This document shows positions 32,951-41,403 of a DNA stretch of 64,000 nt, in pieces. Source of the stretch: Zhengella sedimenti (GTDB taxonomy: Bacteria; Pseudomonadota; Alphaproteobacteria; Rhizobiales; Rhizobiaceae); assembly GCF_046506625.1 (NCBI RefSeq), contig NZ_JBKFFP010000002.1:310001-374000 (forward strand). Direction: 5' to 3'. A model generated the notes under the pieces. The model made no database searches and was not told where the DNA came from. It saw only the letters and a list, made by a program, of their open reading frames with translations. The first letter of the stretch is position 1. Every line of letters begins with the position of its first letter. A program made the position numbers and the translations under genes.

Positions 32951-34105
32951 ATGAACATCAAGAGCCTTCTTCTCGGCTCCGCTGCGGCTCTCGTCGCGGT
33001 TTCCGGCGCCCAGGCTGCCGACGCTGTCGTCTATGAGCCCGAGCCGGTTGAATATGTCCGCGTCTGCGACGCCTACGGCGCCGGCTTCTTCTACATCCCG
33101 GGCACCGAGACCTGCCTGTCCATCTCCGGCTATGTCTGGATGCAGGTTGGCGGTCACAACAGCGACGGTCTGATCCTGGGTGATTCCCCGTCGTACCACT
33201 ACGGTCTCGCAACCAACCAGGGCTACAACGTCCTGACCCGCGGCCGTCTGAACATCGACGCCCGTTCGGACACCGAGTGGGGCACGCTGCGCTCCTACCT
33301 GCGCCTGCAGGGCACCTGGGGCACCAACGCTGACGGCAACGTCACGTTCGACCAGGCCTTCCTCGAGCTCGGCGGCCTGCGCATCGGTTACACCGAGTCG
33401 GCCTTCGTCAACTCGCAGAATGGCGGCGCTTCCAACTGGGGTTCGCACTCCTGGACGGGCATGTACTACGGCTACCAGCAGCGTCACCTGATCGCCTACA
33501 CCTTCTCCGGCAACGGCTTCGCCGCCACGCTCTCTCTGGAGCATGACGACGATGGCGCCATCGGCACCGCCGGTGCTGCTGCTGCCGCCGATTGGGTTCC
33601 GGATGTGGTCGGCAAGGTCTCCTACAACGCCGGTTGGGGCGCCGTGTGGGCCACGGTCGGTTACGACTCCGACATGTCGCTCCTGGCTGGCCGTCAGGAT
33701 GAGTTCGGCGTTGCCCTCGGCATGCAGTACAACATCCCGAACATGAACGGCTCCAACCTGCGCCTGATCGGTTACTACTCCTCCGGCGACAACTCCTACG
33801 GCGTTGCCCGTCTGGTCCCCGTTCCCGGTGGCGCCGGTGCGGCCGAATGGTCTATCCTGGCTTCGTACAACCACGTTTTCACGTCGACCTTCTCGGCGTC
33901 CGTGGCGTTCCAGTACAACAACGACCATTACTTCACCGCCACCAACATCAACACCGGTGTTGACTCCTGGGCGGCTGAACTGTCGATGGTCTGGACCCCG
34001 GTCCAGAACTTCGAAGTCCGTTCGGAACTGGCCTACCAGGATGTGGACATTGCTGGTGTCGACGGCTCGTTCTCCGGCTTCATCCGCTTCACCCGCTACT
34101 TCTAA
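32951..34105 (+). CDS. Porin 3, rhizobial/Brucella Omp2 type
   Basis: A 384-residue outer-membrane porin precursor with signal peptide MNIKSLLLGSAAALVAVSGA, the marker CDAYGAGFFYIPGTETCL, and terminal FTRYF. Its codon choice is stricter than that of its neighbours (mostly GGC, CTG, ACC, AAC, TAC), which suggests very high expression, so this may be the main porin. It is divergent from porin 2, with the same ribosome site and first codons. A strong terminator follows. Confidence 0.93.
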   Translation: MNIKSLLLGSAAALVAVSGAQAADAVVYEPEPVEYVRVCDAYGAGFFYIPGTETCLSISGYVWMQVGGHNSDGLILGDSPSYHYGLATNQGYNVLTRGRLNIDARSDTEWGTLRSYLRLQGTWGTNADGNVTFDQAFLELGGLRIGYTESAFVNSQNGGASNWGSHSWTGMYYGYQQRHLIAYTFSGNGFAATLSLEHDDDGAIGTAGAAAAADWVPDVVGKVSYNAGWGAVWATVGYDSDMSLLAGRQDEFGVALGMQYNIPNMNGSNLRLIGYYSSGDNSYGVARLVPVPGGAGAAEWSILASYNHVFTSTFSASVAFQYNNDHYFTATNINTGVDSWAAELSMVWTPVQNFEVRSELAYQDVDIAGVDGSFSGFIRFTRYF

Positions 34106-34131
34106 TCAGAAGTCCGGTTGAAACAGATTGC

Positions 34132-34162
34132 GGGGCGCTTTCGGGCGCCCCGTTTTCTTTTT
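34132..34162 (+). terminator. Intrinsic terminator of porin gene 3
   Basis: Stem GGGGCGC / GCGCCCC with a short TTTCGG loop, followed by GTTTTCTTTTT, 27 bases after the porin stop. Confidence 0.8.
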
Positions 34163-34390
34163 GGGCGCGCCCGGTTTTTTTGTGCCGCAATTGAATTGCG
34201 GGAACGCCCCGTTTTCTTTTTGGGGCGCGCCGTGTTCCTTTCGGGGCGCCCGGATTTTTTGTGCCCAATTCAATTGGGCGTGGGCGCGCCGTTTTCTTTC
34301 GGGGCGCCCGGTTGTCTTTCGTTCCGCAATTGGATTGCGGTGTGCCGCAATTGAATTCCGGGTTCGCCCGGTTTTCCTTTCGGGGCAATC
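34163..34390. repeat. Array of alternating A+T-centred palindromes and T-tracts
   Basis: Palindromes CCGCAATtgaATTGCGG (34185-34201), GCCCAATTcAATTGGGC (34263-34279), CCGCAATtggATTGCGG (34324-34340) and a decayed copy near 34345. Between them GTTTTC(C)TTT tracts at 34211, 34291 and 34371 are flanked by G+C-rich arms (CGCCCC / GGGGCG). Spacing is about 60 to 80 bases. It reads like a degenerate series of terminator-like hairpins. Confidence 0.6.
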
Positions 34391-34461
34391 CCATTTCTCA
34401 TTTGGCGCTTCCGGCGCGGCGCGCGGCTTGGTAAAGCGGAGGCGGCCAGGAGGATCACGCC

Positions 34462-35571
34462 ATGACGCTTCGCCCGCAAACCACACCGCTGGTGCAATCC
34501 CTGCCCGCAACCGTGCCCTTCGTGGGGCCGGAAACGCAGGAGCGGGCGCGCGGGCGGCCCTTCGCGGCGCGGCTCGGCGCCAACGAGAACGGGTTCGGCC
34601 CCTCGCCCAAGGCCATTGCCGCGATGGCGGCGGCGGCGCCCGGGATGTGGAAATACTGCGACCCGGAAAACCACGACCTGCGCCAAGCGCTGGCCGCGCA
34701 TCTGGGTGTCGCGGCGCAAAACGTGATGGTGGGCGAAGGCATTGACGGGCTGCTCGGCCTTGTCGTGCGGCAATATGTGGAGCCGGGGCAGCCGGTCGTC
34801 ACCTCGCTCGGCGCCTATCCGACCTTCAACTACCATGTCAGCGGTTTCGGCGGGCGGCTCGTCACCGTGCCCTATGCCGGCGACCGGGAAGATCCGCAGG
34901 CGCTTCTCGACGCGGTGAAGCGCGAGGGCGCGGGCCTTGTCTATTTCGCCAATCCCGACAATCCCATGGCGAGCTGGCACGAGGCAGACGCGGTGCAGAC
35001 CTTCATGGAGGCGCTGCCGGAGACCACCATGCTGGTGCTGGACGAGGCCTATGGCGAATTCGCGCCCGCCGGCACCATGCCCGGGCTCGACACCGCCCGC
35101 CCGAACGTGCTGCGGATGCGCACGTTTTCAAAGGCTTACGGGCTGGCGGGCCTGCGATGCGGCTATTGCATCGGCGAGGCGGAGGCCATTTCCGCCTTCG
35201 ACAAGGTGCGCAACCATTTCGGCATCACGCGCATGGCGCAGGCGGCCTGCCTGGCGGCGCTCGGCGACAATGACCACCTGGCCGGAACCATCACCAATGT
35301 GGAGCGGGCGCGCGGCATCATCGCCGGCATCGCTGCCGGCAACGGGCTCTCCGCCCTGCCCTCGGCGACGAATTTCGTCACCATCGATTGCGGGCGCGAC
35401 GGCGCGTTCGCGCTGTCGGTGATGAGCGGGCTGGTGGAGCGCGGCGTGTTCGCGCGCAAGCCCATGGCGCCGGGGCTGGACCGCTGCATCCGCATTTCCT
35501 GCGGGCCGGATGCCGAACTCGACCTGTTCGCCGCGGCACTCGCGGACACGCTGGCGGCGGCGGCCGCCTGA
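34462..35571 (+). CDS. PLP-dependent aminotransferase, HisC-like
   Basis: A fold-type I aminotransferase of 369 residues, similar to histidinol-phosphate aminotransferases. The cofactor lysine is Lys224 in TFSKAYGLAGLRCGY; PDNPMASW and DEAYGEF are the usual PLP contact motifs; the N-terminus has ANENGFGPSP. No his genes are near, so the substrate could be histidinol phosphate or an aromatic or other amino acid. The start has AGGAGG ahead. Confidence 0.85.
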   Translation: MTLRPQTTPLVQSLPATVPFVGPETQERARGRPFAARLGANENGFGPSPKAIAAMAAAAPGMWKYCDPENHDLRQALAAHLGVAAQNVMVGEGIDGLLGLVVRQYVEPGQPVVTSLGAYPTFNYHVSGFGGRLVTVPYAGDREDPQALLDAVKREGAGLVYFANPDNPMASWHEADAVQTFMEALPETTMLVLDEAYGEFAPAGTMPGLDTARPNVLRMRTFSKAYGLAGLRCGYCIGEAEAISAFDKVRNHFGITRMAQAACLAALGDNDHLAGTITNVERARGIIAGIAAGNGLSALPSATNFVTIDCGRDGAFALSVMSGLVERGVFARKPMAPGLDRCIRISCGPDAELDLFAAALADTLAAAAA

Positions 35572-35745
35572 ACGGCACCCTGCGGGCCTGCCGGATGCAG
35601 GATCGTGCCGCTCCAATTCCTGCCATGGTTCCGCCATACGATCTCCATGTGGAACAGAAGCCGCGTGGTTCCGTGCCGGTCGCCACGAGAGCGGCAACGG
35701 CGGCGGGGGTAGCGGTTTCGCCGAACGGCTGCAGAGGAGACGATC

Positions 35746-36036
35746 ATGTCCGGGCAACAAAGCATCAGGGAATTGGGCGAGCGGATCGAGGCGCTGCGCC
35801 AGCGGTTGGCCCGCTCGGCGGAACAACTGGTGAAGGACGGCGAACTCACCTATTCGATGACCGACATGGAAGCCAGGGCACGCGCCCTGCAGGAAAAACT
35901 GCCGGAGGACGGCACCAGCGTCCTGGGCGGTGTCCGCGAGGAACTGGAGCGCGACCTGCACGCGCTGGAAGCCGATGTCAGCCATTGGCTTGCCTATATC
36001 GACCGGCATTTCGCCGACCAGCAGAAAACAGACTGA
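35746..36036 (+). CDS. Small helical (coiled-coil) protein of unknown function
   Basis: A 96-residue hydrophilic protein, nearly all helical by inspection, with heptad-like segments IRELGERIEALRQRLARSAE and LERDLHALEADVSHWL. It has no signal peptide, membrane segment or known motif. The start has GAGGAG at good spacing, which supports it as a real gene. It stands alone between an aminotransferase and a converging PfkB gene. Confidence 0.6.
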   Translation: MSGQQSIRELGERIEALRQRLARSAEQLVKDGELTYSMTDMEARARALQEKLPEDGTSVLGGVREELERDLHALEADVSHWLAYIDRHFADQQKTD

Positions 36037-36046
36037 ACGCAGCGGT

Positions 36047-36973
36047 TCAGCGCCCAAGCATCCCGGCATAGAGGGCTTCCACATCGGCCCTCCGGCACAG
36101 CACCGTGCCCGGCGTCATGGCGGCTGCCGCGCCGGCGGCGAGACCGTATTCGAAGGCTTCCTGCATGGCCGCGCCCGAAGCCAGCCTGAACACCATGGCG
36201 GCCAGGAAACTGTCCCCGGCGCCAACGGCCGATTGGGTCTTCACGTGCACCGGCGGGCGGCGGATCACGCCGTCGCGGCTTGCCAGGAAGGCGCCGTCGC
36301 GGCCCATGGTCACGGCGATGTTCTCCGCCGCGCCCGATTCGACAATGGCCGAGGCAACCTCGACAGCGCCATCCTCGTCGAGTTTGCGCCCGGCATGGGC
36401 AGACAATTCGCCAATGCTTGGCTTCAGCAGGAAAACCTTCGCTTTTTCAAGGGTCTGCGTCAGCGCATCGCCGGATGTATCGAGCACGAAGGGCACGCCG
36501 TTGGCCTCCGCAATCATGGCCATGCGGGCATAGGCATCGGACGGACAGCCGCGGGGCAGGCTGCCGGAGGCGACGATGTAGCCTTGCCTGACGCTCCGCA
36601 CGAGATCGAAGACCGGTTCCAGTTCGGCCCCGGTCACCTCCGGGCCCTCCGGCACGGCGCGGTATTCGAAGCCGGTCTCCTCCTCGAAGATCGTCACCGA
36701 GATGCGCACCGCGCCCTGCATCGGAAAGCCGTGCAGCGTGATTCCGGTTCCCGCCAGCAGGCCTTCGAAGACCGGGCCGGTGGCGCCGCCCGACAGGTAA
36801 GCCAGTTCCGCGCTACCGCCCAGTTCGGCGATCACGCGGGCAACATTGGTTCCGCCGCCGCCGGGATAGACCTGCTGGTTGCGCGTGCGTATCTTGAAGG
36901 TGGGCTGGACCCGCCTGGCCTGCGAGGCCACGTCGATGGTCGGATTGAGGGCGATGGCGAGAACGGGCTTCAT
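36047..36973 (-). CDS. PfkB-family sugar kinase (6-phosphofructokinase II-like)
   Basis: A 308-residue ribokinase-fold enzyme. The N-terminal motif YPGGGGTNVARVIAELGG and the C-terminal AVGAGDSFLAAMV with the catalytic Asp are both intact. Length and the NPTIDV start match E. coli PfkB and 1-phosphofructokinases, so fructose 6-phosphate, fructose 1-phosphate or tagatose 6-phosphate are possible substrates. It is divergent from the TetR gene. Confidence 0.8.
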   Translation of the reverse strand: MKPVLAIALNPTIDVASQARRVQPTFKIRTRNQQVYPGGGGTNVARVIAELGGSAELAYLSGGATGPVFEGLLAGTGITLHGFPMQGAVRISVTIFEEETGFEYRAVPEGPEVTGAELEPVFDLVRSVRQGYIVASGSLPRGCPSDAYARMAMIAEANGVPFVLDTSGDALTQTLEKAKVFLLKPSIGELSAHAGRKLDEDGAVEVASAIVESGAAENIAVTMGRDGAFLASRDGVIRRPPVHVKTQSAVGAGDSFLAAMVFRLASGAAMQEAFEYGLAAGAAAAMTPGTVLCRRADVEALYAGMLGR

Positions 36974-37086
36974 GGGGTGTCGCGGCCAGCGGTTTGTCGG
37001 AGCGCCATTGTGAACCCTTCCCCCGTGACGGCGCAATGACCGCACATGCAAATTGCGGCAAGCCGCGAAGACGCCTTGAAATAATT

Positions 37087-37094
37087 GAACGTTC
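37087..37094. promoter_or_regulatory. Candidate TetR operator
   Basis: A perfect GAACGTTC palindrome 30 bases before the TetR-family start codon, within an A/T-rich stretch (AATAATTGAACGTTCGTTTT). TetR-family regulators often repress their own divergent promoter through such a site. Inference only. Confidence 0.4.
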
Positions 37095-37124
37095 GTTTTA
37101 TTAATGCCGTCGACAGGAGGAACC

Positions 37125-37763
37125 ATGGCGCGCACGGCCGGATCGGACGGGGAGAGGACGGAAGCGGCGATCCGCGAGGCGGCCGCGCCGCTGATCGCGC
37201 GGCACGGATTCGAGGCCGTGACGATGCGCCAGCTTGCCGCGGAAGTCGGCGTGCAGGCGGCCGCGCTCTACCGCTATTTCCCGGCCAAGGAAGACCTGCT
37301 CTTCAAGCTGATGCGCGACCACATGGAGGGGCTGGCCGCTTCGCTGAAAGCCGCCCTGCCCGCCAATGGCGGTCCGCGCGCCCGGCTGCTGGCCTTCATC
37401 GCCAACCATGTGCGCTTCCATGTGGAGCGCCGGCACGCGACCCATGTCTCCAACATGGAATTGCGCAGCCTCTCGCACGATCACCTGAGCGAGATCCTGA
37501 AGATGCGCTCGGCCTATGAAAAGGAACTGCGCACGATCCTGCGCGAGGGCCAGGAGGCCGGGGTCTTCGCCGTCGAGGACGTGACGCTGACCTCGATGGC
37601 GATCATCCAGATGATTACCGGCGTCATCGTGTGGTTCCGGCCCGACGACCGGCTTTCCATCGACGACGTGACCAACACCTACCAGACCATGACCCTGCGC
37701 CTCGTCGGCGCTTCGGAGGAGCACCGCCATGTATCATCATTCCATGAAATTCGGACTTGGTGA
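37125..37763 (+). CDS. TetR-family regulator of the leucine-catabolism operon
   Basis: A 212-residue TetR protein. The N-terminal HTH covers about 17-62 (FEAVTMRQLAAEVGVQAAAL then YRYFPAKEDLLF). The C-terminal domain is helical and may bind an acyl-CoA, as FadR- and Liu-like TetR proteins do. The start has GGAGG close ahead. It overlaps the acyl-CoA dehydrogenase gene by 35 bases, so it is likely co-transcribed with the pathway it controls. Confidence 0.85.
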   Translation: MARTAGSDGERTEAAIREAAAPLIARHGFEAVTMRQLAAEVGVQAAALYRYFPAKEDLLFKLMRDHMEGLAASLKAALPANGGPRARLLAFIANHVRFHVERRHATHVSNMELRSLSHDHLSEILKMRSAYEKELRTILREGQEAGVFAVEDVTLTSMAIIQMITGVIVWFRPDDRLSIDDVTNTYQTMTLRLVGASEEHRHVSSFHEIRTW

Positions 37764-38892
37764 GGAGATCGAGGCACTGCGCGAGATGGTTCACCGTTTC
37801 GCGCAGGACAAGATCGCGCCGCTGGCCGCGCAGATCGACCGGGAGGACAACTTCCCGGCCCATCTGTGGAAGGAGTTCGGCGCGCTCGGCCTGCTCGGCG
37901 TGACGGCCGACCCTGATTATGGCGGTTCGGGCCTGACCTACCTGGCGCATACGGTGGCCATCGAGGAGATCAGCCGGGCCTCGGCCTCGGTCGGCCTCTC
38001 CTACGGCGCCCATTCCAATCTCTGCGTCAACCAGATCAACCGCTGGGGCACGGTGGAGCAGAAGGAGAAATACCTGCCAAAGCTGTGCTCGGGCGAGCAT
38101 GTGGGCGCGCTGGCGATGAGCGAGCCGGGCGCGGGCTCCGATGTCGTCGGCATGAAGCTGCGCGCCGACAAGAAGAACGACCGCTACGTGCTCAACGGCT
38201 CCAAGATGTGGATCACCAACGGGCCGGATGCCGACACGCTGGTCGTCTATGCCAAGACCGACATGGCCGCCCATTCGAAGGGCATCACCGCTTTCCTGGT
38301 CGAGAAGGAGATGAAGGGCTTCAAGGTGGCCCAGAAGCTCGACAAGCTGGGCATGCGCGGCTCCAATACCGGCGAACTGGTGTTCGAGGACGTGGAAGTG
38401 CCCTTCGAGAACGTGCTCGGCGAGGAAGGCAAGGGCGTGGCCGTGCTGATGAGCGGGCTGGACTACGAGCGCGTGGTGCTGTCGGGCGGGCCCATCGGCC
38501 TGATGGCGGCCTGCCTCGACGTCGTGGTCCCCTATGTGCACGAACGCAAGCAGTTCGGCGAGCCGATCGGCAATTTCCAGCTTGTCCAGGGCAAGCTGGC
38601 CGACATGTATTCCACGATGAACGCGGCGCGCGCCTATGTCTATGCGGTGGCCGCTGCCTGCGACCGGGGCGAGACGACACGCAAGGACGCGGCGGGCTGC
38701 GTTCTCTTCGCGGCGGAAAAGGCCACGCAATGCGCGCTGGACGCCATCCAGCTTCTCGGCGGCAACGGCTATACCAACGAATATCCGACCGGGCGGCTGC
38801 TGCGCGACGCCAAGCTCTACGAGATCGGCGCGGGAACGTCGGAAATCCGCCGCATGCTGATCGGCCGCGAAATGATGGCGGAGGGGGTGTGA
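37729..38892 (+). CDS. ivd: Isovaleryl-CoA dehydrogenase
   Basis: This FAD enzyme converts isovaleryl-CoA to 3-methylcrotonyl-CoA in leucine breakdown and gives electrons to ETF. The 387-residue protein has acyl-CoA dehydrogenase motifs ALAMSEPGAGSDVVGMKL and YEIGAGTSEIRRMLIGREMM. Glu247 in LDYERVVLSGGPIG is at the position of the catalytic base special to isovaleryl-CoA dehydrogenases. The genes for methylcrotonyl-CoA carboxylase follow. Starts inside the TetR gene with GGAGGAG ahead. Confidence 0.92.
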   Translation: MYHHSMKFGLGEEIEALREMVHRFAQDKIAPLAAQIDREDNFPAHLWKEFGALGLLGVTADPDYGGSGLTYLAHTVAIEEISRASASVGLSYGAHSNLCVNQINRWGTVEQKEKYLPKLCSGEHVGALAMSEPGAGSDVVGMKLRADKKNDRYVLNGSKMWITNGPDADTLVVYAKTDMAAHSKGITAFLVEKEMKGFKVAQKLDKLGMRGSNTGELVFEDVEVPFENVLGEEGKGVAVLMSGLDYERVVLSGGPIGLMAACLDVVVPYVHERKQFGEPIGNFQLVQGKLADMYSTMNAARAYVYAVAAACDRGETTRKDAAGCVLFAAEKATQCALDAIQLLGGNGYTNEYPTGRLLRDAKLYEIGAGTSEIRRMLIGREMMAEGV

Positions 38893-39776
38893 CGGGCTTG
38901 TCTGGCGCATCGCAGACAACGGCAAGGCTCGACGCGGCACCGGCCTTGTGGGAACCTCGCCGAATCGCCTCACACGGAGCCGCAACCTTGGGCCAGGGAA
39001 AGCAGAGACTTGTTTCGGCGGCGCGCAAGGCAGGCCTCCTGCCCCTGGCCGAGGCGTTCCGTTTCGCCCGCTCGGCGCTCGCCACGCGCCGCGACAACGC
39101 GGCGTGGCTCGGCGCCAATCCCGGCTTTGCTGCCCCGCCCTTGTGGTGGATGCACGACATGTATGCCCACACCTCCTACCGGCACTATGCCGAGAGCGGG
39201 GCCAACCATGCCGGCCAGATCGCGGCGCTGATCGAACGCCATTCGGGCCTGTCCGGCCTGGACGTGGCGGAATGGGGCTGCGGCCTGGGGCGGCTGGTCC
39301 GGGCCATGCCGGGCCATTTCCGCATGACCGGCTTCGACTACAATCCCGCCGCCATCGACTGGTGCCGGGCCCATGTTCCGGGCGCCACCTTCGCGCTCAA
39401 CGGCCTGATGCCGCCGCTGCCGGCCGCGGACGCGGCCTTCGACGGACTCTATTGCATCTCTGTCTTCACGCACCTGTCGGAGTCCGCACACCGGGCGTGG
39501 GCCGGCGAACTGGCGCGCGTGCTGAAGCCCGGCGGCATCTTGCTGGCCTCCTTTCACGGCCCCGACCAGGCAGGCGGTCTGCTGCCGGAGGAACGGGCCC
39601 GTTTCGATGCCGGCGAACTGGTCGTGCGCGACCGGGTCAAGGAAGGCGGCCGCACCTTCGTCGCCTATCATCCCCATGCCTATGTCCGCGGCCTGCTGAC
39701 ACCCCATTTCGACATCGCGGAAGGACCGTTGCCGGCCGTCGGCCAGACGGTCTGGATCGCCCGCAGGAAAAGCTGA
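38889..39776 (+). CDS. Class I SAM-dependent methyltransferase
   Basis: A 295-residue protein with the SAM motif DVAEWGCGLGRLVRA, a second acidic motif (TGFDYNPAAIDW), and the post-motif LYCISVFTHLSE. It belongs to the UbiE/Methyltransf_11 type group; substrate unknown. A GTG at 38889 overlaps the dehydrogenase stop, giving translational coupling; TTG codons further on are alternatives. It lies in the leucine operon between dehydrogenase and carboxylase genes. Confidence 0.75.
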   Translation: MTGLSGASQTTARLDAAPALWEPRRIASHGAATLGQGKQRLVSAARKAGLLPLAEAFRFARSALATRRDNAAWLGANPGFAAPPLWWMHDMYAHTSYRHYAESGANHAGQIAALIERHSGLSGLDVAEWGCGLGRLVRAMPGHFRMTGFDYNPAAIDWCRAHVPGATFALNGLMPPLPAADAAFDGLYCISVFTHLSESAHRAWAGELARVLKPGGILLASFHGPDQAGGLLPEERARFDAGELVVRDRVKEGGRTFVAYHPHAYVRGLLTPHFDIAEGPLPAVGQTVWIARRKS

Positions 39777-39790
39777 ACAGGGAAAGCCAC

Positions 39791-41398
39791 ATGCCCGCCC
39801 TTACCTCTGCCGTTGCAACCGCCACCGACGATTTCAAGGCCAATGCGCAAGCCATGCGCGGGCTTGTCGACGACCTTGCCGCCAAGGCCGCCACCATCGA
39901 ACGCGGCGGGCCCGACCACGCGCGCGACCGCCACGTGGAGCGCGGCAAGCTGTTGCCGCGCGAGCGGCTGGCGGCGCTGATCGATCCGGGTTCACCCTTC
40001 CTCGAAGTCGGCCAGTTCGCCGCATGGGGCATGTATGGCGGCGACATCGCGTCGGCCGGCCTCATCTGCGGCGTCGGCCGCGTGGAGGGCACCGAGTGCA
40101 TGATCGTGGTCAACGACGCCACGGTGAAGGGCGGCACCTATTACCCGCTGACGGTCAAGAAGCACCTGCGCGCCCAGGAAATCGCCGAGCAGAACAACCT
40201 GCCCTGCATCTACCTGGTCGATTCGGGCGGCGCCAACCTGCCCAACCAGGACGAGGTGTTCCCGGACCGCGACCATTTCGGGCGGATCTTCTTCAACCAG
40301 GCCAACATGAGCGCCAGGGGCATTCCGCAGATCGCCTGCGTGATGGGGTCCTGCACGGCGGGCGGGGCCTATGTGCCGGCCATGAGCGACGAGACGATCA
40401 TGGTGCGCCGCCAGGCCACCATCTTCCTGGGCGGCCCGCCGCTGGTGAAGGCGGCGACGGGCGAGGACGTGTCGGCGGAGGACCTGGGCGGGGCGGACCT
40501 GCACACGCGCGAATCCGGCGTCGCCGACCACTACGCGCAGGACGATTACCATGCGCTGGCCATGGTGCGGCGCATCGTGAAAAACCTCAACCGGCGCAAG
40601 CAGATGAACCTGGTCCTTCGCGATCCGATTCCGCCGCTTCACGCGCCAGGCGAGCTTTACGGCATCGTGCCGCAGAGCCTGTCGAAGCCGTTCGACGTGC
40701 GCGAGGTGATCGCGCGGACCGTGGACGGTTCCGAGTTCGACGAGTTCAAGGCCAATTACGGCACGACGCTCGTCACCGGCTTCGCCCATGTTCACGGCAT
40801 CCCCGTCGGCATCATCGCCAACAATGGCGTGCTGTTTTCCGAAAGCGCGCAGAAGGGTGCCCATTTCATCGAGTTGTGCTGCCAGCGCCGGATCCCGCTG
40901 GTGTTCCTGCAGAACATCACCGGCTTCATGGTGGGCCGCAAATACGAGGCCGGCGGCATCGCCAAGGACGGCGCCAAGCTGGTGACGGCGGTGGCCACCG
41001 CGAAAGTGCCGAAGGTGACCGTCATCATCGGCGGCTCGTTCGGCGCGGGCAATTACGGCATGTGCGGGCGGGCCTATTCGCCCCGCTTCCTGTGGATGTG
41101 GCCGAACGCGCGCATCTCGGTGATGGGCGGGGAACAGGCGGCCACCGTGCTGGCGCTCGTCAAGCGCGAGGGCATCGAGCGCAAGGGCGGCACCTGGAGC
41201 GCGCAAGAGGAGGCGGAATTCCGAGCGCCGATCCTTGAGAAATATGAGCGCGAGGGCCATCCGCTCTATTCGTCGGCACGGCTGTGGGACGACGGCATCA
41301 TCGACCCGGCCAAGACGCGCGACGTTATCGGCCTTTCGCTTTCCGCCGCGCTCAACGCGCCGGTGGAGGAAACGAAGTTCGGCGTGTTCAGGATGTGA
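39791..41398 (+). CDS. mccB: Methylcrotonyl-CoA carboxylase, carboxyltransferase (beta) subunit
   Basis: The 535-residue beta subunit moves CO2 from biotin to 3-methylcrotonyl-CoA. It has acyl-CoA carboxyltransferase motifs: CIYLVDSGGANLPNQ (about 145-160), GSCTAGGAYVPAMSDE, and GGSFGAGNYGMCGRAY. The length and the phrase NQDEVFPDRDHFGRIFFNQA are characteristic of MccB rather than propionyl-CoA carboxylase. The partner alpha subunit is two genes down. Confidence 0.93.
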   Translation: MPALTSAVATATDDFKANAQAMRGLVDDLAAKAATIERGGPDHARDRHVERGKLLPRERLAALIDPGSPFLEVGQFAAWGMYGGDIASAGLICGVGRVEGTECMIVVNDATVKGGTYYPLTVKKHLRAQEIAEQNNLPCIYLVDSGGANLPNQDEVFPDRDHFGRIFFNQANMSARGIPQIACVMGSCTAGGAYVPAMSDETIMVRRQATIFLGGPPLVKAATGEDVSAEDLGGADLHTRESGVADHYAQDDYHALAMVRRIVKNLNRRKQMNLVLRDPIPPLHAPGELYGIVPQSLSKPFDVREVIARTVDGSEFDEFKANYGTTLVTGFAHVHGIPVGIIANNGVLFSESAQKGAHFIELCCQRRIPLVFLQNITGFMVGRKYEAGGIAKDGAKLVTAVATAKVPKVTVIIGGSFGAGNYGMCGRAYSPRFLWMWPNARISVMGGEQAATVLALVKREGIERKGGTWSAQEEAEFRAPILEKYEREGHPLYSSARLWDDGIIDPAKTRDVIGLSLSAALNAPVEETKFGVFRM

Positions 41399-41403
41399 GC
41401 CGG

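Larger units (their letters stand above)
34106..34461. other. Intergenic hairpin-rich region after porin 3
   Basis: 356 bases without a gene. It contains the porin 3 terminator and then a set of palindromes alternating with T-rich tracts (see separate entries). The last 40 bases hold the AGGAGG site of the aminotransferase gene. Confidence 0.6.

Noticed and set aside
34106..34510. 134-codon minus-strand frame through the hairpin array
   Set aside because: Product is a repeat-driven Lys/Pro/Ala sequence; it arises from the palindromes.
38948..39776. Alternative frame over the methyltransferase, open on into mccB
   Set aside because: Arg/Gly/His-rich shadow product; the SAM motif is in the other frame.
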